A stretch of DNA of 64,000 nt from Boesenbergia rotunda (Eukaryota; Streptophyta; Magnoliopsida; Zingiberales; Zingiberaceae), in assembly GCA_024364735.1 (NCBI GenBank), contig JAGFNQ010004723.1, positions 102,178-166,177 on the forward strand, written 5' to 3'. Made by a program: the position numbers and the translations under genes. The notes under the pieces were generated by a model. The model saw only the letters and a program-made list of their open reading frames with translations. It was not told the DNA's origin and did not search any database. Positions within the stretch are counted from its first letter, which is position 1, and each line of letters opens with the position of its first letter. This document shows, piece by piece, positions 24,356 through 34,925 of the stretch.

Positions 24356-24700
24356 TCACGATGAATGCTGGGCAGGCCAAGACACCCAGGCGCGAGGGAT
24401 TTTTTTAAACAACAGCCGAGGTTTCACTCCTCGTTCATACTGTCGACCCTCGAACCCATGGGAGCCGTCTAGTTTCATGGTGAGGAGAGTGTTGCCGGCG
24501 GCGTCGAGGAGGACGCGGCGGATGCTGCCGAATTGGACGTGGTTCACCTTGAAGACCTCGTCGCCGTTAACGTCGACCACCCTGTAGAGGTGGACGTCCA
24601 TGAAGGTCAACACATCACAGCGGGTGACGGTGAGATCCACGGCTTTCGCAGCAGCGAACTGCTGCCCGACCACCGCCTCCGCCTCCGCCTCCGACCAGTC
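24356..24700 (-). pseudogene. LURP-one-related (LOR) protein fragment
   Basis: LOR proteins have a Tubby-like beta-barrel fold. Arabidopsis LURP1 is needed for defence against Hyaloperonospora, and most paralogues are uncharacterised. The frame shows VDLTVTRCDVLTFMD, YRVVDVNGDEVFKVN and RRVLLDAAGNTLLTMK, in the order seen in the first half of LOR domains. Downstream the similarity fades (RLLFKKIP remains) and the frame ends at 24356. No in-frame ATG precedes the conserved part. An Ala/Glu repeat (EAEAEAVV) lies just upstream. It is most likely a truncated gene or pseudogene, though an unseen upstream exon is possible. Confidence 0.6.
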
Positions 24701-25408
24701 TATGACGGGCCAATCATTTAGTGGGGCGGAGCAGATTGATATGTCATTTTGACGGGTTAAAAAATTATCAATCTAATCCAAATTAAGACAGGTTGCGGAT
24801 TAGACGAGCCAACTCATATACCCATAAAAAATAAAAATATATAGAAAAAATTTAAAAAAATTAAGTATGGTTACGAATTACTACATCATCAAAATAATTC
24901 AACAAAATATTTCATTAGTGCAAATACACGTTTCCATTAGTTTTAGCATCGACGATGTCGGAATCGAATAATAGCATGATATGAATTATGAACCCTCACA
25001 TATCATAGTAACAAAAAAATTTTTTCCCTCCAACTCGTGGGTCAACTCAAGCTTGTCGTGGGCCGGCCTGGGTCACGGATCAGATAGGTCGGCCCGTTTA
25101 GATCCGTCTTTAAATGAATTGATAAAATCTAAATTCAATATACTTAAATTATTCGACGGAACGAATCAACTAAATAAATCCAATCCAAATTTACGACTCT
25201 ACTTAAACATCTAGCAATCTCAATAACTATGGGAATTAATTTCCTCAGGAATTTTAACAAATAAGAAATTATAAAATGTAGAATTGAAAGTTTGCTTCTG
25301 TTAAATATTTCAGTTTCCATTGCACGAGGGGCTGGGCTGCCTAAAGTTATCAACAACATGCGTGTGCAAGGTCAATCATATCACATATGAAAATAATTAA
25401 TGAGATTT
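24701..25408. other. AT-rich intergenic DNA
   Basis: No gene or repeat is recognised. Confidence 0.5.
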
Positions 25409-25608
25409 TTCTAACTTTGAACTATCAGTCCGGTCTCATGGTCAGGATAAATCGGAAAACATTCACGATGAATGATCTAGAAGTCCAACATCTCAAGGTT
25501 CACGTTCAATTTAAAAGAAAAAATCCTATAAATACGTCATAGTTGGGGATCGAATAATGAATATCTGAGATAATGATTAATCGATCTATCGCTATATCAT
25601 AGTCCCGG
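25409..25608 (-). repeat. SINE family member E, full length
   Basis: Read on the minus strand: head CCGGGACTATGATATAGCG and GATAGATCGATTAATCATT, followed by TATTCGATCCCCAACTATG. The body has GATGTTGGACTTCTAGATC, GAATGTTTTCCGATTTATCC and an end near GACCGGACTGATAGTTC. It is about 200 bp long. Confidence 0.75.
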
Positions 25609-25751
25609 AAGTATATCATATAGACAAAACAAAAAGAGAAAAATATCAAAAACAAATTGCTCAACAAACATAAGTCGGTGCCACGAAGAAAATCCAATCG
25701 TCTTACAATAGCAAGAATAACAAAAAAAAAAAAGGAAAATGATTTGAAGAG

Positions 25752-26252
25752 TAGGGGTGTAAACGAGCCAAGCCGCTCGCGAGCTATTCGGGTCTCGGTT
25801 CGATAAAAGTTCGTTCGAGCTCGTTAAAATTAACGAGCCAAACTCAAACTCAGCAGTATTCGGCTCGTTAGCTCATGAACAGGCTCGTTAATAAGCTCGT
25901 GAGCTAGTTCGTAAAATATAAAATTAATATTTAACAATAAATATATAATTTTGACACTTTTATATTTAATAAATATAAAATATCCAATAAAACTCATTTG
26001 TATAAATAAAATCATAAATTTTAGTAAATATTTTATATTTTTTAGAATATAAAATTTATTTTTTTAATAGATGGATGAATAAATTAATTAATAATTTATA
26101 TTTGGTAAGTTCGTTTAGGACTCGATTAGGCTCGAATATGCTCGCGAGCCATCACTATATTCGATAAATTAAGCTCGAGCTCGGCTCGATAATAAACGAG
26201 CCAAACTCAAACTCTCAGGTATTCGGCTCGGCTCGGTTCGATTACAGCCCTA
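25752..26252. mobile_element. hAT-type MITE with 8-bp target-site duplication
   Basis: The terminal repeats are TAGGGGTGTAAACGAGCC (left) and GGTTCGATTACAGCCCTA (right). The element is flanked by perfect TTGAAGAG direct repeats at 25744-25751 and 26253-26260. Subterminal regions are packed with GCTCG/CGAGC motifs. There is no coding capacity, and the middle is very AT-rich. Confidence 0.92.
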
Positions 26253-26269
26253 TTGAAGAGTGAATTTGG

Positions 26270-26628
26270 GAGAGTGAAAATTATAGTGAATGACGTGCAG
26301 TTAATGTGTACATGTTCGATCGTCGATCAGACACCACCGACGACCTCTGATTGCCGTCCCGAATCAAACTATACCTTGGGAGGACGGTGAACTCGTCAGG
26401 ATCGCCGACAACGGTGAACCCATCAAAATCGACGGTCAATGATGCGAGATCGCAATTGTGACGATCCCCGACGGGTTCACCGTGTCCCCCAGGGTATAGT
26501 TTGGTTCGGTGCGGCGGCCGAAGGCCGCCGGTAGTGTCCGATCGATAATCGGACGTCGGACGTGCCGTCGATTGACGGTCAAAATTTTCACTGAGGCATT
26601 CACGTTCACTGTGCGTATCATTACTCAA
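26270..26628. mobile_element. Foldback MITE
   Basis: The right end (GTCAAAATTTTCACTGAGGC, then GTTCACTGTGCGTATCATT) is the family end. The left end, AGTGAAAATTATAGTGAATG, is shorter. The core CCCCGACGGGTTCACCGTG and GGGTATAGTTTGGTTCGG occurs in both orientations inside the element. It begins only about 10 bp after the right TSD of the neighbouring hAT MITE. Confidence 0.8.
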
Positions 26629-26805
26629 AAAAAAACAAAAAAAACTGACCGATTCATTTTATTAATTTGATTCATTAAAATAATACTGAAAAACTACACT
26701 GTTTATTACACAACCAGAAAGATGACCCTTATACAAGATGTTAACAAAGTGTTATGTAAAAACGAGATGGGCGCCAAATTATCTTAGGATTTCCTTTAAT
26801 AGAGA

Positions 26806-26878
26806 TATAGCTTAGATGGTGAGCACTTGCTTAACATAGCATGTTAGCGACGGCGGTAAATACTCCACGTCTCTAAAA
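26806..26878 (+). pseudogene. tRNA-Ala-like sequence, decayed
   Basis: GAGATATAGCTTAGATGGT, GAGCACTTGCTTA and a GTCTCTA end follow the tRNA-Ala(AGC) layout, but the anticodon arm carries extra bases and the T arm lacks GGTTCGA. Confidence 0.45.
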
Positions 26879-27128
26879 TTTTGACTTCTTTTGATAGAAA
26901 AATATACGAACTCACTCAAGTCGCAAAACATAGTATTTTATAAAATGTAAGGTAAGACTATATATAATGGACAAAATATGATGCAAACCCTCTTTGAGAC
27001 CTCGCACTGATGGGAGTTTTGGGTACCGGATTATTTTTTATCAGAAAAATATCTTTCATTATTAATTATCAAAAGCTACAATAAAACTAAATATTCGAAA
27101 ATGGAAATATTATAAAAAATAAGAGCGT

Positions 27129-27165
27129 GGGGTTATAGCTCAGATGGTAGAGCACTCACATAAAA
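27129..27165 (+). pseudogene. 5' half of a tRNA-Ala-like sequence
   Basis: GGGGTTATAGCTCAGATGG, then TAGAGCACTCACAT, is the acceptor strand and D arm of a tRNA-Ala. The 3' half is replaced by an A-rich stretch. Confidence 0.5.
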
Positions 27166-27176
27166 AACAAAAATAT

Positions 27177-27248
27177 GGGGATGTAGCTCAGATGTAGAGC
27201 GCTCGCTTAGCATGCGAGAGGTATGGGGATCGATACCCTACTTCTCTA
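27177..27248 (+). pseudogene. tRNA-Ala(AGC)-like sequence
   Basis: The sequence runs from GGGGATGTAGCTCAGATG through the anticodon loop CTTAGCATG to GGGGATCGATACCC and ends CTTCTCTA. The anticodon arm and T loop are intact, but the D loop is one base short and the acceptor stem is mismatched (GGGGATG against CTTCTCT). It is probably non-functional. A marginally functional gene cannot be excluded without a covariance-model score. Confidence 0.6.
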
Positions 27249-27611
27249 ATTTTTTAATTTAGATATTTTTATATATAATACATCAACTTCCCTATAATTT
27301 ATCGTATCTTTATTTCTTTATTATTATTTTTATATATAATATTTATTTTTTACTAATCAATCCATTTTTTTTATTGTCTCTCTTCTAAATTAAATAATAT
27401 TTTAATATTTAAGGAATGTATTTGAGTTCATCACTTAGTATTATTTATAAAATTTAAATTTTGGAATAGTTCAACAGATGAAAAAGTTTTTTTATATAAA
27501 ATATAAAATTTAAAATAAATTCTATGTTTAGTGAAGTTAAAATTTTTGTAGTGCTCTAAATAATAATTTACATGGACCATCCACCAGTAGCGTTTTCACA
27601 AAATCAATTAG

Positions 27612-27811
27612 CCCCGAGAGTTATAATGCAGTGATAGAGCGATTAGTTATTATCTCAGGTATTCGTGATTTGATCTTTAGTTACAGTATATTTTATAGGA
27701 TTTTTTTTTAAATGGGGTACAAATCTTAGGACGCTAGGCTTCTAGTCCGTCCACTGTGAACGCTTTCCGATTTAATCTGATAATTGATAAAAAGTTTTTA
27801 TGGGGTCGAAA
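27612..27811 (+). repeat. SINE family member F, full length
   Basis: The tRNA-like head has TTATAATGCAGTGATAGAGC and ATCTCAGGTATTCGTGATTT. The body has GGACGCTAGGCTTCTAGTCC, GAACGCTTTCCGATTTAATC and GATAAAAAGTTTTTATGGGG. An A-rich stretch follows. Confidence 0.75.
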
Positions 27812-28432
27812 CAACAAAAAAGAAAAAAATTGACAGGTAAGTTAATGATGGAGTAGAAATTATAATCTACATAGATGATAATGGTTTTTGGCTTGAGGAT
27901 TTACAATAGAAATTGCAAATATATTCAAGGCTCCGGCTTGATTATGGTGGATTTTGATATGACAATTTAAGACGATCGAGTAAACAATAAAAAGAGCATT
28001 TTATCAAACCGCGTACATGGTTTTGGGTATTCCTCAAATGCGTAGCTCAATTTTGAATTTGCTAAATTACGTATCCAATAATACTCCTCTTCCTTTTTAC
28101 TATTTATCCGAATAAGAAAAACTGAGAAGCAATTTAACTTGCTCATCGTCACTCACTCAGAACGCGACCACACCACTCCAACTTGCCCATCCACCTGGTC
28201 AAGTCACCCATCAGGCTCGGTTCAGTTAGGACTGCAGTGTTGTGACTCCGCCTTTAAGTTTACCGGCTTGATCGGAACTCAGACTCGAGTCAGACCTATT
28301 TGGCCTGTTATGATTTAGGTCTGAGCCTGCCACGTAGCCCTGGCTGTCTCCGCCATATTAACATATTAGTAGGGATGACGAAGAAGACGGTTTGCGTCAA
28401 GATGATTCGCTATTAATTTAGCCATAAGGTTG
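27812..28432. other. Intergenic DNA
   Basis: No gene or repeat is recognised. Confidence 0.5.
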
Positions 28433-28440
28433 GTCCTTAT

Positions 28441-28840
28441 CAGAGACAGATTTAGAATTATAAGTTAGAGGACGTATACTAAATGACGTAAATAATTATT
28501 ATAATAATAATAATAATTAAAAAATAATTATTATAATAGTGTTCTCTTTAATTTTTTAAAAAATACATAGTGTATATTTAGTTGAATTTAATAAATAGAG
28601 AGTTTGTTTAAAAATTTTGTCATCCAAGAGATTTAAACCTAACATGTATGCTAAAATAAAAATTAAATTTACCGTTATACTAATTATAAATATACATTGA
28701 TAAAAGAGTCAAATAATATATATATTAAGAAAATAAAAAATTTTATACTAAAAAAAATAAAAATTTCTATATAAAAATAATATTATTAAAAATTTGGGAG
28801 GGTCGTGGCCTCCCCGGGTCTCTATGTAAATTTGCCTCTG
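28441..28840. mobile_element. MITE, probable hAT type, 400 bp
   Basis: The left end CAGAGACAGATTTAGA and right end ATGTAAATTTGCCTCTG are inverted repeats. The flanks GTCCTTAT (28433-28440) and GTCCTTTT (28841-28848) form an 8-bp target duplication with one mismatch. The interior is AT-rich and non-coding. Confidence 0.75.
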
Positions 28841-28848
28841 GTCCTTTT

Positions 28849-30050
28849 AGTGTAGTTGAATAGTCTCATTTTGTATCTCTACTGGATGGATTGATGGTTA
28901 GGGTGTGAGTGTTTCCACTTTGAAATTTGAGTGACAAAACTTAGCAAAGTCAGTATGTCTGTCTTCCTCACACACTAGTTAGAGTATTCAGGCTAGTATC
29001 CCCTATAATTTATCTCCTCTATATTGACCATGGGATGGACTGATCGGGACGTTGGGGACGAGCGAATTCTCAATCGTCTCATTTTGTTCTTTATTTCTTT
29101 TTTCCACCATCAACCATATCGAAACTACAACCCTTCCGAAAAAAAATCTACGAAAATCAAGTCGGACATAGTCACAATTTAATTTTCCAACTGAGAAGGA
29201 CCATCATTGGCAATAATAATAGAACCAGTTGATCAGCTATTTTGCATAATAGAACCAATTGATTTAAGTGGTTAAGATCGTTTATTCATCGGTTAGATAT
29301 ATACAAATATATTATGGAGAAGATTTTAATCTAGCACAGCGATTCTTTTTATGAGAGATGTTAGACACCCAACAAGATATTTTATATCCATTAAAAATTG
29401 ATCTCAAAATTTATTGAAGTAATCACCCATGTAAATACTGTATCAACCACGGAGGCAACTTCCATTTCATTATACATATACATAGGGGTTTACAAAATGA
29501 ACTTGATCCGCTAACCTCACATGAGTCGATACGAAAAATATTAAATTATCATTTGAGATTTTAGGGGTTAGAGTCGGATCAGGTTCAATCCAAAATCTGA
29601 TTCATTTTTTTTTTGAATTGGATTCAAGTGGACCTAAATTAATTTTCAAGTCACCTATCAATCCAAACCCAACTGACGACATTTTTTTTAGGGCTAAGTG
29701 CACTTAGGGTCTGATCTTGTAACCCATTAGTGATTAGCCCAAATTGAAAATATATGAATTTGTTCATAAATTAGGCTGCTGGATCAAAAAGTATTGCTGC
29801 AACAGAACATATGATTGGAGAAGAAAGTTGGTTCAAGTTTGTTAATTAAAGGATTTTAAAAGCTTTTAGATTATTTATTTATCTATTTCCCACCTTGTTT
29901 CAAGGTTTGATTTGTGAAAAAATGAATTTTGAAAGTTATTTAGTGATGCTGGGAGCATTACAAGAAATGTCTCATCTGCTATGTTTTTTATAACGAATTA
30001 ACAAAAAACTGCAAACAAGTCGTGATAGAATTTATCGCAAAATTCATATG
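28849..30050. other. AT-rich intergenic DNA
   Basis: No gene is recognised. Composition changes abruptly to GC-rich near 30055, where retrotransposon DNA begins. Confidence 0.5.
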
Positions 30051-30054
30051 TTTT

Positions 30055-30950
30055 TTTACAGAACCTCTCCATTACATTTTAAAACGTGTGTGTGTATCCT
30101 GTCGTGAAGCGAGGTAGAAGTCCCAAGAGTTGGATGGTCTTTCGAGTGACACGAGCGGCTGAGGTGGTGTAGACTTGGTTCTGACCTGACTCCGGCCTGC
30201 AAGACATTGACCATTAGCAAATCCGCCGGGGAGTTTCCCCAGCAAGGTACTCCGACGGTCAAATCAGTATCCGCAGGAAATATAGTAGAGCAAGTGGAAA
30301 TGCAGTAGAAGGGAGAGATCACGTGCATACTAGCGGAATGAGGAGTGGAGGGCTTATATAGCCGGGCTAGCTGACAACCCCTGTCCGTGTCGATGAGACA
30401 GGGGTATGGTACCTGCCAGCTCGTATGAGAGCACCTGAAAGTTCCACGGCATGGCACGGGGTGCTTGGGCAGTACGACGGTACTGAATCGGCGGGATAAT
30501 TGCGAGGGGTGTCATAAATGGGTAAGACGCGTATTACCCCGACATCAAGATCGTACCTCGAATGTAATGACATAGGGCGACGTAGGGACGATCTAGTCCG
30601 TAGCCCGAGCGCCGACCGGCGGGTCCGAGTGTCAAGGACCGGGTCGGGTAATGGCCAGGGAACGTGGGCCGCCACGCGTTCGACTGGGAGAGTTGAGGTG
30701 CGGGGTACGCCCTGAGTCGGGGGTCTGTTGGGATATGTCTATCTGGCTTTGTCTCGGTTTTGTGGGTCGTCAGATCCATAGAATGCTGAGGGAGCGTGGG
30801 CCACCATGCATCCGATTGGATTGTCCGACCAAGATCCGGATTGGGGTACGGGTGTAGTCGATCGAGCGAGGAGACGCTCGGGGTCGACCCGACCGACCTT
30901 GCCCCGGGGTCGGTAAGTTAGCGCATCGGGGGATTTCCTGGCTCATGGAA
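30055..30950 (-). mobile_element. LTR remnant, probable 3' LTR of a Tat/Grande-like Ty3 element
   Basis: On the minus strand a TATA box (GGCTATATAAGCCC, near 30358) is followed by a GC-rich leader with GACCGTCGGAGTACC. The same layout is seen in the LTR-like remnant at 22860-23690. TG/CA edges were not fixed, so the limits are approximate. Confidence 0.5.
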
Positions 30951-31477
30951 TCCCCTGGTGAGGTCTTCGTCGGCCCTTCTGCTGGGCCTTCGTGGCGCCA
31001 GGCTGGTTGGCTGAGCGGGACGAGCTACCCGTAAGCAAGGTCGGGATCATAAGCATCCCCCTCGAGTTTAGTCGAAGGAGGCGTCGAGTCCGACTGACTG
31101 GACTGCCATCTATTGAAGCGAGCCTGGCGCACCTGAATGGCCTGACCCCTTCTGGCCGACCTAGGGGGTCGTCATTGGGCATGTATCAGGATCGGCCGAA
31201 CCTGTCACATCACCCGTCTTCTCGGTTCTGGCTTCCCGGGATGCCTGAGCAAATTCGAATCTCGTGCATTTATTATCGCATTTAATCGCTACAACACGTG
31301 CCCCTCCTCAGTGTCCCCCCGAGCAACGAGGCGACCACCGTCTGCTTGGGCGAATGATGAGAGCGCACATGAGCCACTTTGCCACAGGGGCCTTTATGGG
31401 CTCAATCGGACGGCTCACGTCCCTTGCCGCCTATTCTCCGGCCCGCCATCGGACGGTCGGCATGGCTCTCGGGGTCC

Positions 31478-31485
31478 TATAAATA
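31478..31485 (+). promoter_or_regulatory. TATA box for the accessory ORF
   Basis: TATAAATA lies about 200 bp upstream of the first ATG of the accessory ORF, in a GC-rich block and on the opposite strand from the inferred retroelement. Confidence 0.55.
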
Positions 31486-31683
31486 GGAACTTACCTGGCG
31501 ATTTTTACCCTTGCTTTTCTACTCCAGACATCGAAACGCTGTTCCTCAGTCTTGTCCTAGGGTTCCGGCCAGGCATCCTGCACCGTTCATCTTCTCCGAC
31601 GACCTTTCCCCTGGTTAGTCTTCCTACTTTTGCTTGCTTCTAATGACTTCTTCATCTCTTCCCTCGGCCCCTGGTATACTGTT

Positions 31684-33015
31684 ATGGTGTCCGAGCTCGA
31701 TCACCACGATCTGGGGGTGATCCAAGCGACCTATCATATTCCTCCGGAGCATCATCTTCAATTACCCTCATCCTCCGACCGACCTGCCAAACCTCCACCG
31801 TACTATATTACCATTTCTCGGGACCATTTGCAGGCCCGGCTGCGCTTCCCAGTCCATCCCTTCATTATCGCCGTCTGTCGTTACTTCCGCATCAATTTAT
31901 ACAATAAGCCCCAAACGCCATCCGTCTCCTCTGTGGGTCGGTCATCATCTTTTCTTTGTATCAGATTCCCCTTTGCCCCGACGTCTTTTATTACTTCTTT
32001 TGCCCAAAAAGACATGAGCTAGGTGATTTCTTCTTCCAAGCCCGATCTGACACTTCTTTCCTATCGAAACTTCTGACCTCTAACAAGGGTTGGAAGGAAC
32101 GATATTTCTATATTCACCCGGTCCTGAGCCCGACTTGGCCGGTCGACTTTTTGGTGAATTTTCCTTCTCCCCCACCTCTGCACAGGGACTTCCGATCTTT
32201 CCCCCAGTATCAATCCGCCTTCTCCAAGATCAGGGGTCGGCATTTCCATGGGGGGCATCTACTGTGCGAGGACATCCTATCCGTGTTCGGACTCAGCCCG
32301 TCGCCGCTTCATCAGCCCTCTACATTTGGTAAGCTCACTATCTCCTTCCCTTTCCTTTCATGGCTCACTGACCGTTGTTTATTTCAGTCGCCATGATGAA
32401 TTCGGCGGCTCCAGAGGAGGGCTACGACATACCAGCCGCCGAGCGACTCACTGAGCAGGAGGCGAGTCTCCCGATCGCTCAGGCGGCGCACCCTACTTCT
32501 CCCGCGCTCGCGCTTGCTAGGGAGGAGATCTCCTGGTCGGGCTCGGAGGACGACCAACCCCTCGCTCTTCGCCGGAAACGAGCACGTCGAGATGAGCCCT
32601 CACCCTCAACGATCATCCGGCAAAGTCCTCTTCTAGCCAGCCCAGCGGCAGGCGAGAGGGCAAAGAGCTCGCAGTCGGGGGTCCTACTGCGCCGTCTCCT
32701 ACACCTCAGACGCTCTTGGAGGATTCGACCTCTCCACAATCGGGGGGGGGGGGGGGGGGGTCCATCCCCTACCCGGTCGGGGGAGCCTGCCGGGAAGCGT
32801 CTAATGCATCTACTGCCACCTTCGTTGTCCGATCGGTCTATGAGCATGAGTGTGCCGAGCGGCATGGCCGATATACGGATGCAGGATGTCCAACTGCATG
32901 ACACGATAGCGGACCATTTTCTGTACGGTCTGCGAGAGAGCAGCTTCCGTGGTCCGAGCGTCCGGGCTGACAACTTTATGGCGACAGCCACCCAGGTATA
33001 CCAGTGCTGTTTCTA
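31684..33015 (+). pseudogene. Retroelement accessory ORF with a 'putative gypsy-type transposon' domain (Transposase_28-like)
   Basis: The first exon starts MVSELDHHDLGVIQATYHIP and continues YITISRDHLQARLRFPVHPF, the usual start of the plant Transposase_28 (PF04195) domain. A single frameshift near 31930 moves the rest (PDVFYYFFCPKRHELGDFFF, NKGWKERYFYI) into another frame. Donor ATTTG|GTAAG (exon end 32328) and acceptor TTTCAG|TC (exon from 32388) remove a 59-bp intron in frame. Exon 2 is low-complexity, rich in Ser, Arg and Pro, and crosses a run of 19 G at 32742-32760. The domain's biochemical role is unknown. Such ORFs occur antisense to pol in some Tat-lineage Ty3 elements such as Grande, which fits the minus-strand LTR at 30055-30950. 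Confidence 0.65.
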
Positions 33016-33092
33016 ATTTTGTCTTACTCTTTCTTTAGCTGAGGCGCTAAGAAGTCCTTCTTCATGCCTTGTAGTTTTGGTCCACGAGTTAC

Positions 33093-33994
33093 TGTTGGGG
33101 CAATCTGTGGTCCAGAGTAACCATATGTTTTGATGTTTGGGCAAAGAGTTTAAGTTAGGTTTACCTTTGTGATTTGATATGTGTGATTGAGTTTGCAAGA
33201 CTTGGTGAGTCACACATGGAGGACATATCCGAGGGACGAGAGCCGAGGGAAGAGGACTCCAAGGGCAAGTCGGGGAAGTGGACTTCAAAGGGCACACGTG
33301 AAGGGTGGCATGGAGGCAAGCCGAGGGCTTGCGTGTGCATCCGAGGGACGATAGCCGGTGGAAGAGGACTTCAAGGGGCAAGCCAAGGGAGTGTACATGA
33401 AGGCATACATGAAGGAGGGTCTTCGGGGTGAGGGAGAGTGAGATTGTAAGCTAGGCAGTCAACTGGGAATAGATCAGTCGACTGCCAGCAGGAAAACTCA
33501 AACTCACCGAGACATTAGTCGACTGGTCCAGGACCAGTCGACTGGTAAACCCAAAAACTAGCTGTTACAGCTAGCCGTTGGGCTGTTGTTTGGCTGGGAC
33601 TAGTCGACTGGTAGCGGGAATTTCAGCCAAGAGACCTATTTAAAGGTGCTCGGGTTTGGCTGAGAGCTCTTGACGAAATGAGCTTGGTTAGAGCTCATTA
33701 GCAGTCTTAGTTGCTCAGAAGTGTGTTCGGGATTGTGGCGAGGTTTCTCTACCCACAAGGAGCTACACGAGCTAGCCGGAGGGCATCCGGGGAGTGATCT
33801 ACCGAAGGATCAAGGGATCGTCCACCTTACGGACAGCCATGGACTAGGAGCATCATCTCCGAACCACGTAAAGGTTGACGTTAGCATTGTTTAGTTTGTT
33901 TATTTGTTATTCCGTGTCCGCTTGCTAACATTGTAGGTAGAGAATCGAAGAAAAGCTATTCACCCCCCTCTAGCTTGACGGTCACGATCTAACA
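33093..33994 (+). repeat. LTR of copia-like element A
   Basis: The LTR starts TGTTGGGGCAATC and ends GATCTAACA, 902 bp, and matches the LTR at 42394-43318 along its length. It contains several copies of the palindromic core CAGTCGACTG. A primer-binding site follows directly. Confidence 0.9.
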
Positions 33995-34349
33995 AGTGGT
34001 ATCAGAGCGAAGGTCGCTCATCTACAGACTAATCGTCGGGAGAGCAAAAGGTGCTAGAGGAAGATTGAATCGAAAGGTCCACTTGGATGGGATACTAGGA
34101 TTCCACCTCCATACGATCGAGATGATTTCAATTATTGGAGGAAGCGGTTGGAGACATGGTTCCAAATGGATTGGGATCATTGGACGGCATTGGAAGTTCC
34201 ATTTGAAGATCCAACGGACAAGAAGGGGAAACACCTCTGACCTCGGTATTGGACCAAGAGTCAAACGGAAGAAGCGGAGGCAGATAGGGAGGTAACTAGA
34301 ATTGTATTGGATTTATTACCTTCATATATTGTGTCAAATGTAGGGGAGT
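33995..34349 (+). pseudogene. Element A primer-binding site and GAG fragment
   Basis: TGGTATCAGAGC at 33997-34008 complements the 3' end of initiator tRNA-Met. A GAG stretch like that of element B follows (IPPPYDRDDFNYW reading, compare B at 39890-39930), with frame breaks. It stops abruptly at an N (34350), beyond which the sequence belongs to a different, oppositely oriented element. Confidence 0.75.
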
Positions 34350-34350
34350 N
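34350..34350. other. Single ambiguous base (N) at an element junction
   Basis: This is the only N in the window. Plus-strand GAG of element A lies on its left, and minus-strand copia gag-protease sequence starts directly on its right. Confidence 0.95.
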
Positions 34351-34925
34351 ACTCGCAAATTCGCTTCTCCTTTGACGAGTCTTCTTCTATTCCTTAGCCC
34401 CTGTATGTCATTACATATATGTGAGCTACACCCAGTATCAAGTACCCAGGTGTTTGAGGAAATAGAGTGACATTCAATAACGAAGATACTTGAAGAGGAT
34501 GGGGCATCAGATGTCTTCTTCTTCAAGGACTCAAGACAAACCTTGCAGTTTCTTCGCCAGTGACCCTCCTTGCCACAGTGATGGCAAGTTCCTTTTGGTG
34601 TCTTTTCAGTCTTTTTGGCCTTTTTCTTCTTTCCTTTATTCTGTTCTTTGGCCTTCCTCTTAGAACCTTTCTTCGAGGAACCAACTAACAGTACCGTCTT
34701 TTGATCTTGCTTCACAGAAGGCTCTACAGTCTTCAGCAGGTTGAGGAACTCAAGAAACTAGTCTGGAGTTGCATTTTCAGGAGGACGGTTGGGAAGTTGA
34801 TCTTCAAGGACATAAGCAAGCTTCTCTGCCTTGAGGACTATCCTCAGGTTTCGAAGCCAGTCCATGAAGTTTGGCCCGGTCAGTTTATTGGTGTCCAAAA
34901 TGGAACGTAAATTCAGAGAAGACAT
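34351..34925 (-). pseudogene. Ty1/copia gag and start of protease, truncated
   Basis: The gag start ATG is at 34925 (minus), giving MSSLNLRSILDTNKLTGPNF, then FMDWLRNLRIVLKAEKLAYV, the usual start of a common plant copia gag. An in-frame TAG lies near 34757. The middle of gag is deleted. A CCHC zinc knuckle (CHHCGKEGHWRRNC) follows a Lys-rich stretch, then WVLDTGCSSHICND with the aspartic protease DTG. The reading is lost at the N at 34350. Integrase, reverse transcriptase and RNase H are absent. Confidence 0.88.

Noticed and set aside
27177..27248. Functional tRNA-Ala gene
   Set aside because: The D loop is short and the acceptor stem is mismatched. Recorded as a pseudogene, subject to a covariance-model check.
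31264..31643. ORFs upstream of the accessory ORF
   Set aside because: They overlap the TATA and leader region and have no domain. Treated as leader shadows.
32479..32991. 170-residue minus-strand ORF
   Set aside because: Shadow of the low-complexity exon 2 of the accessory ORF, crossing the poly-G run.
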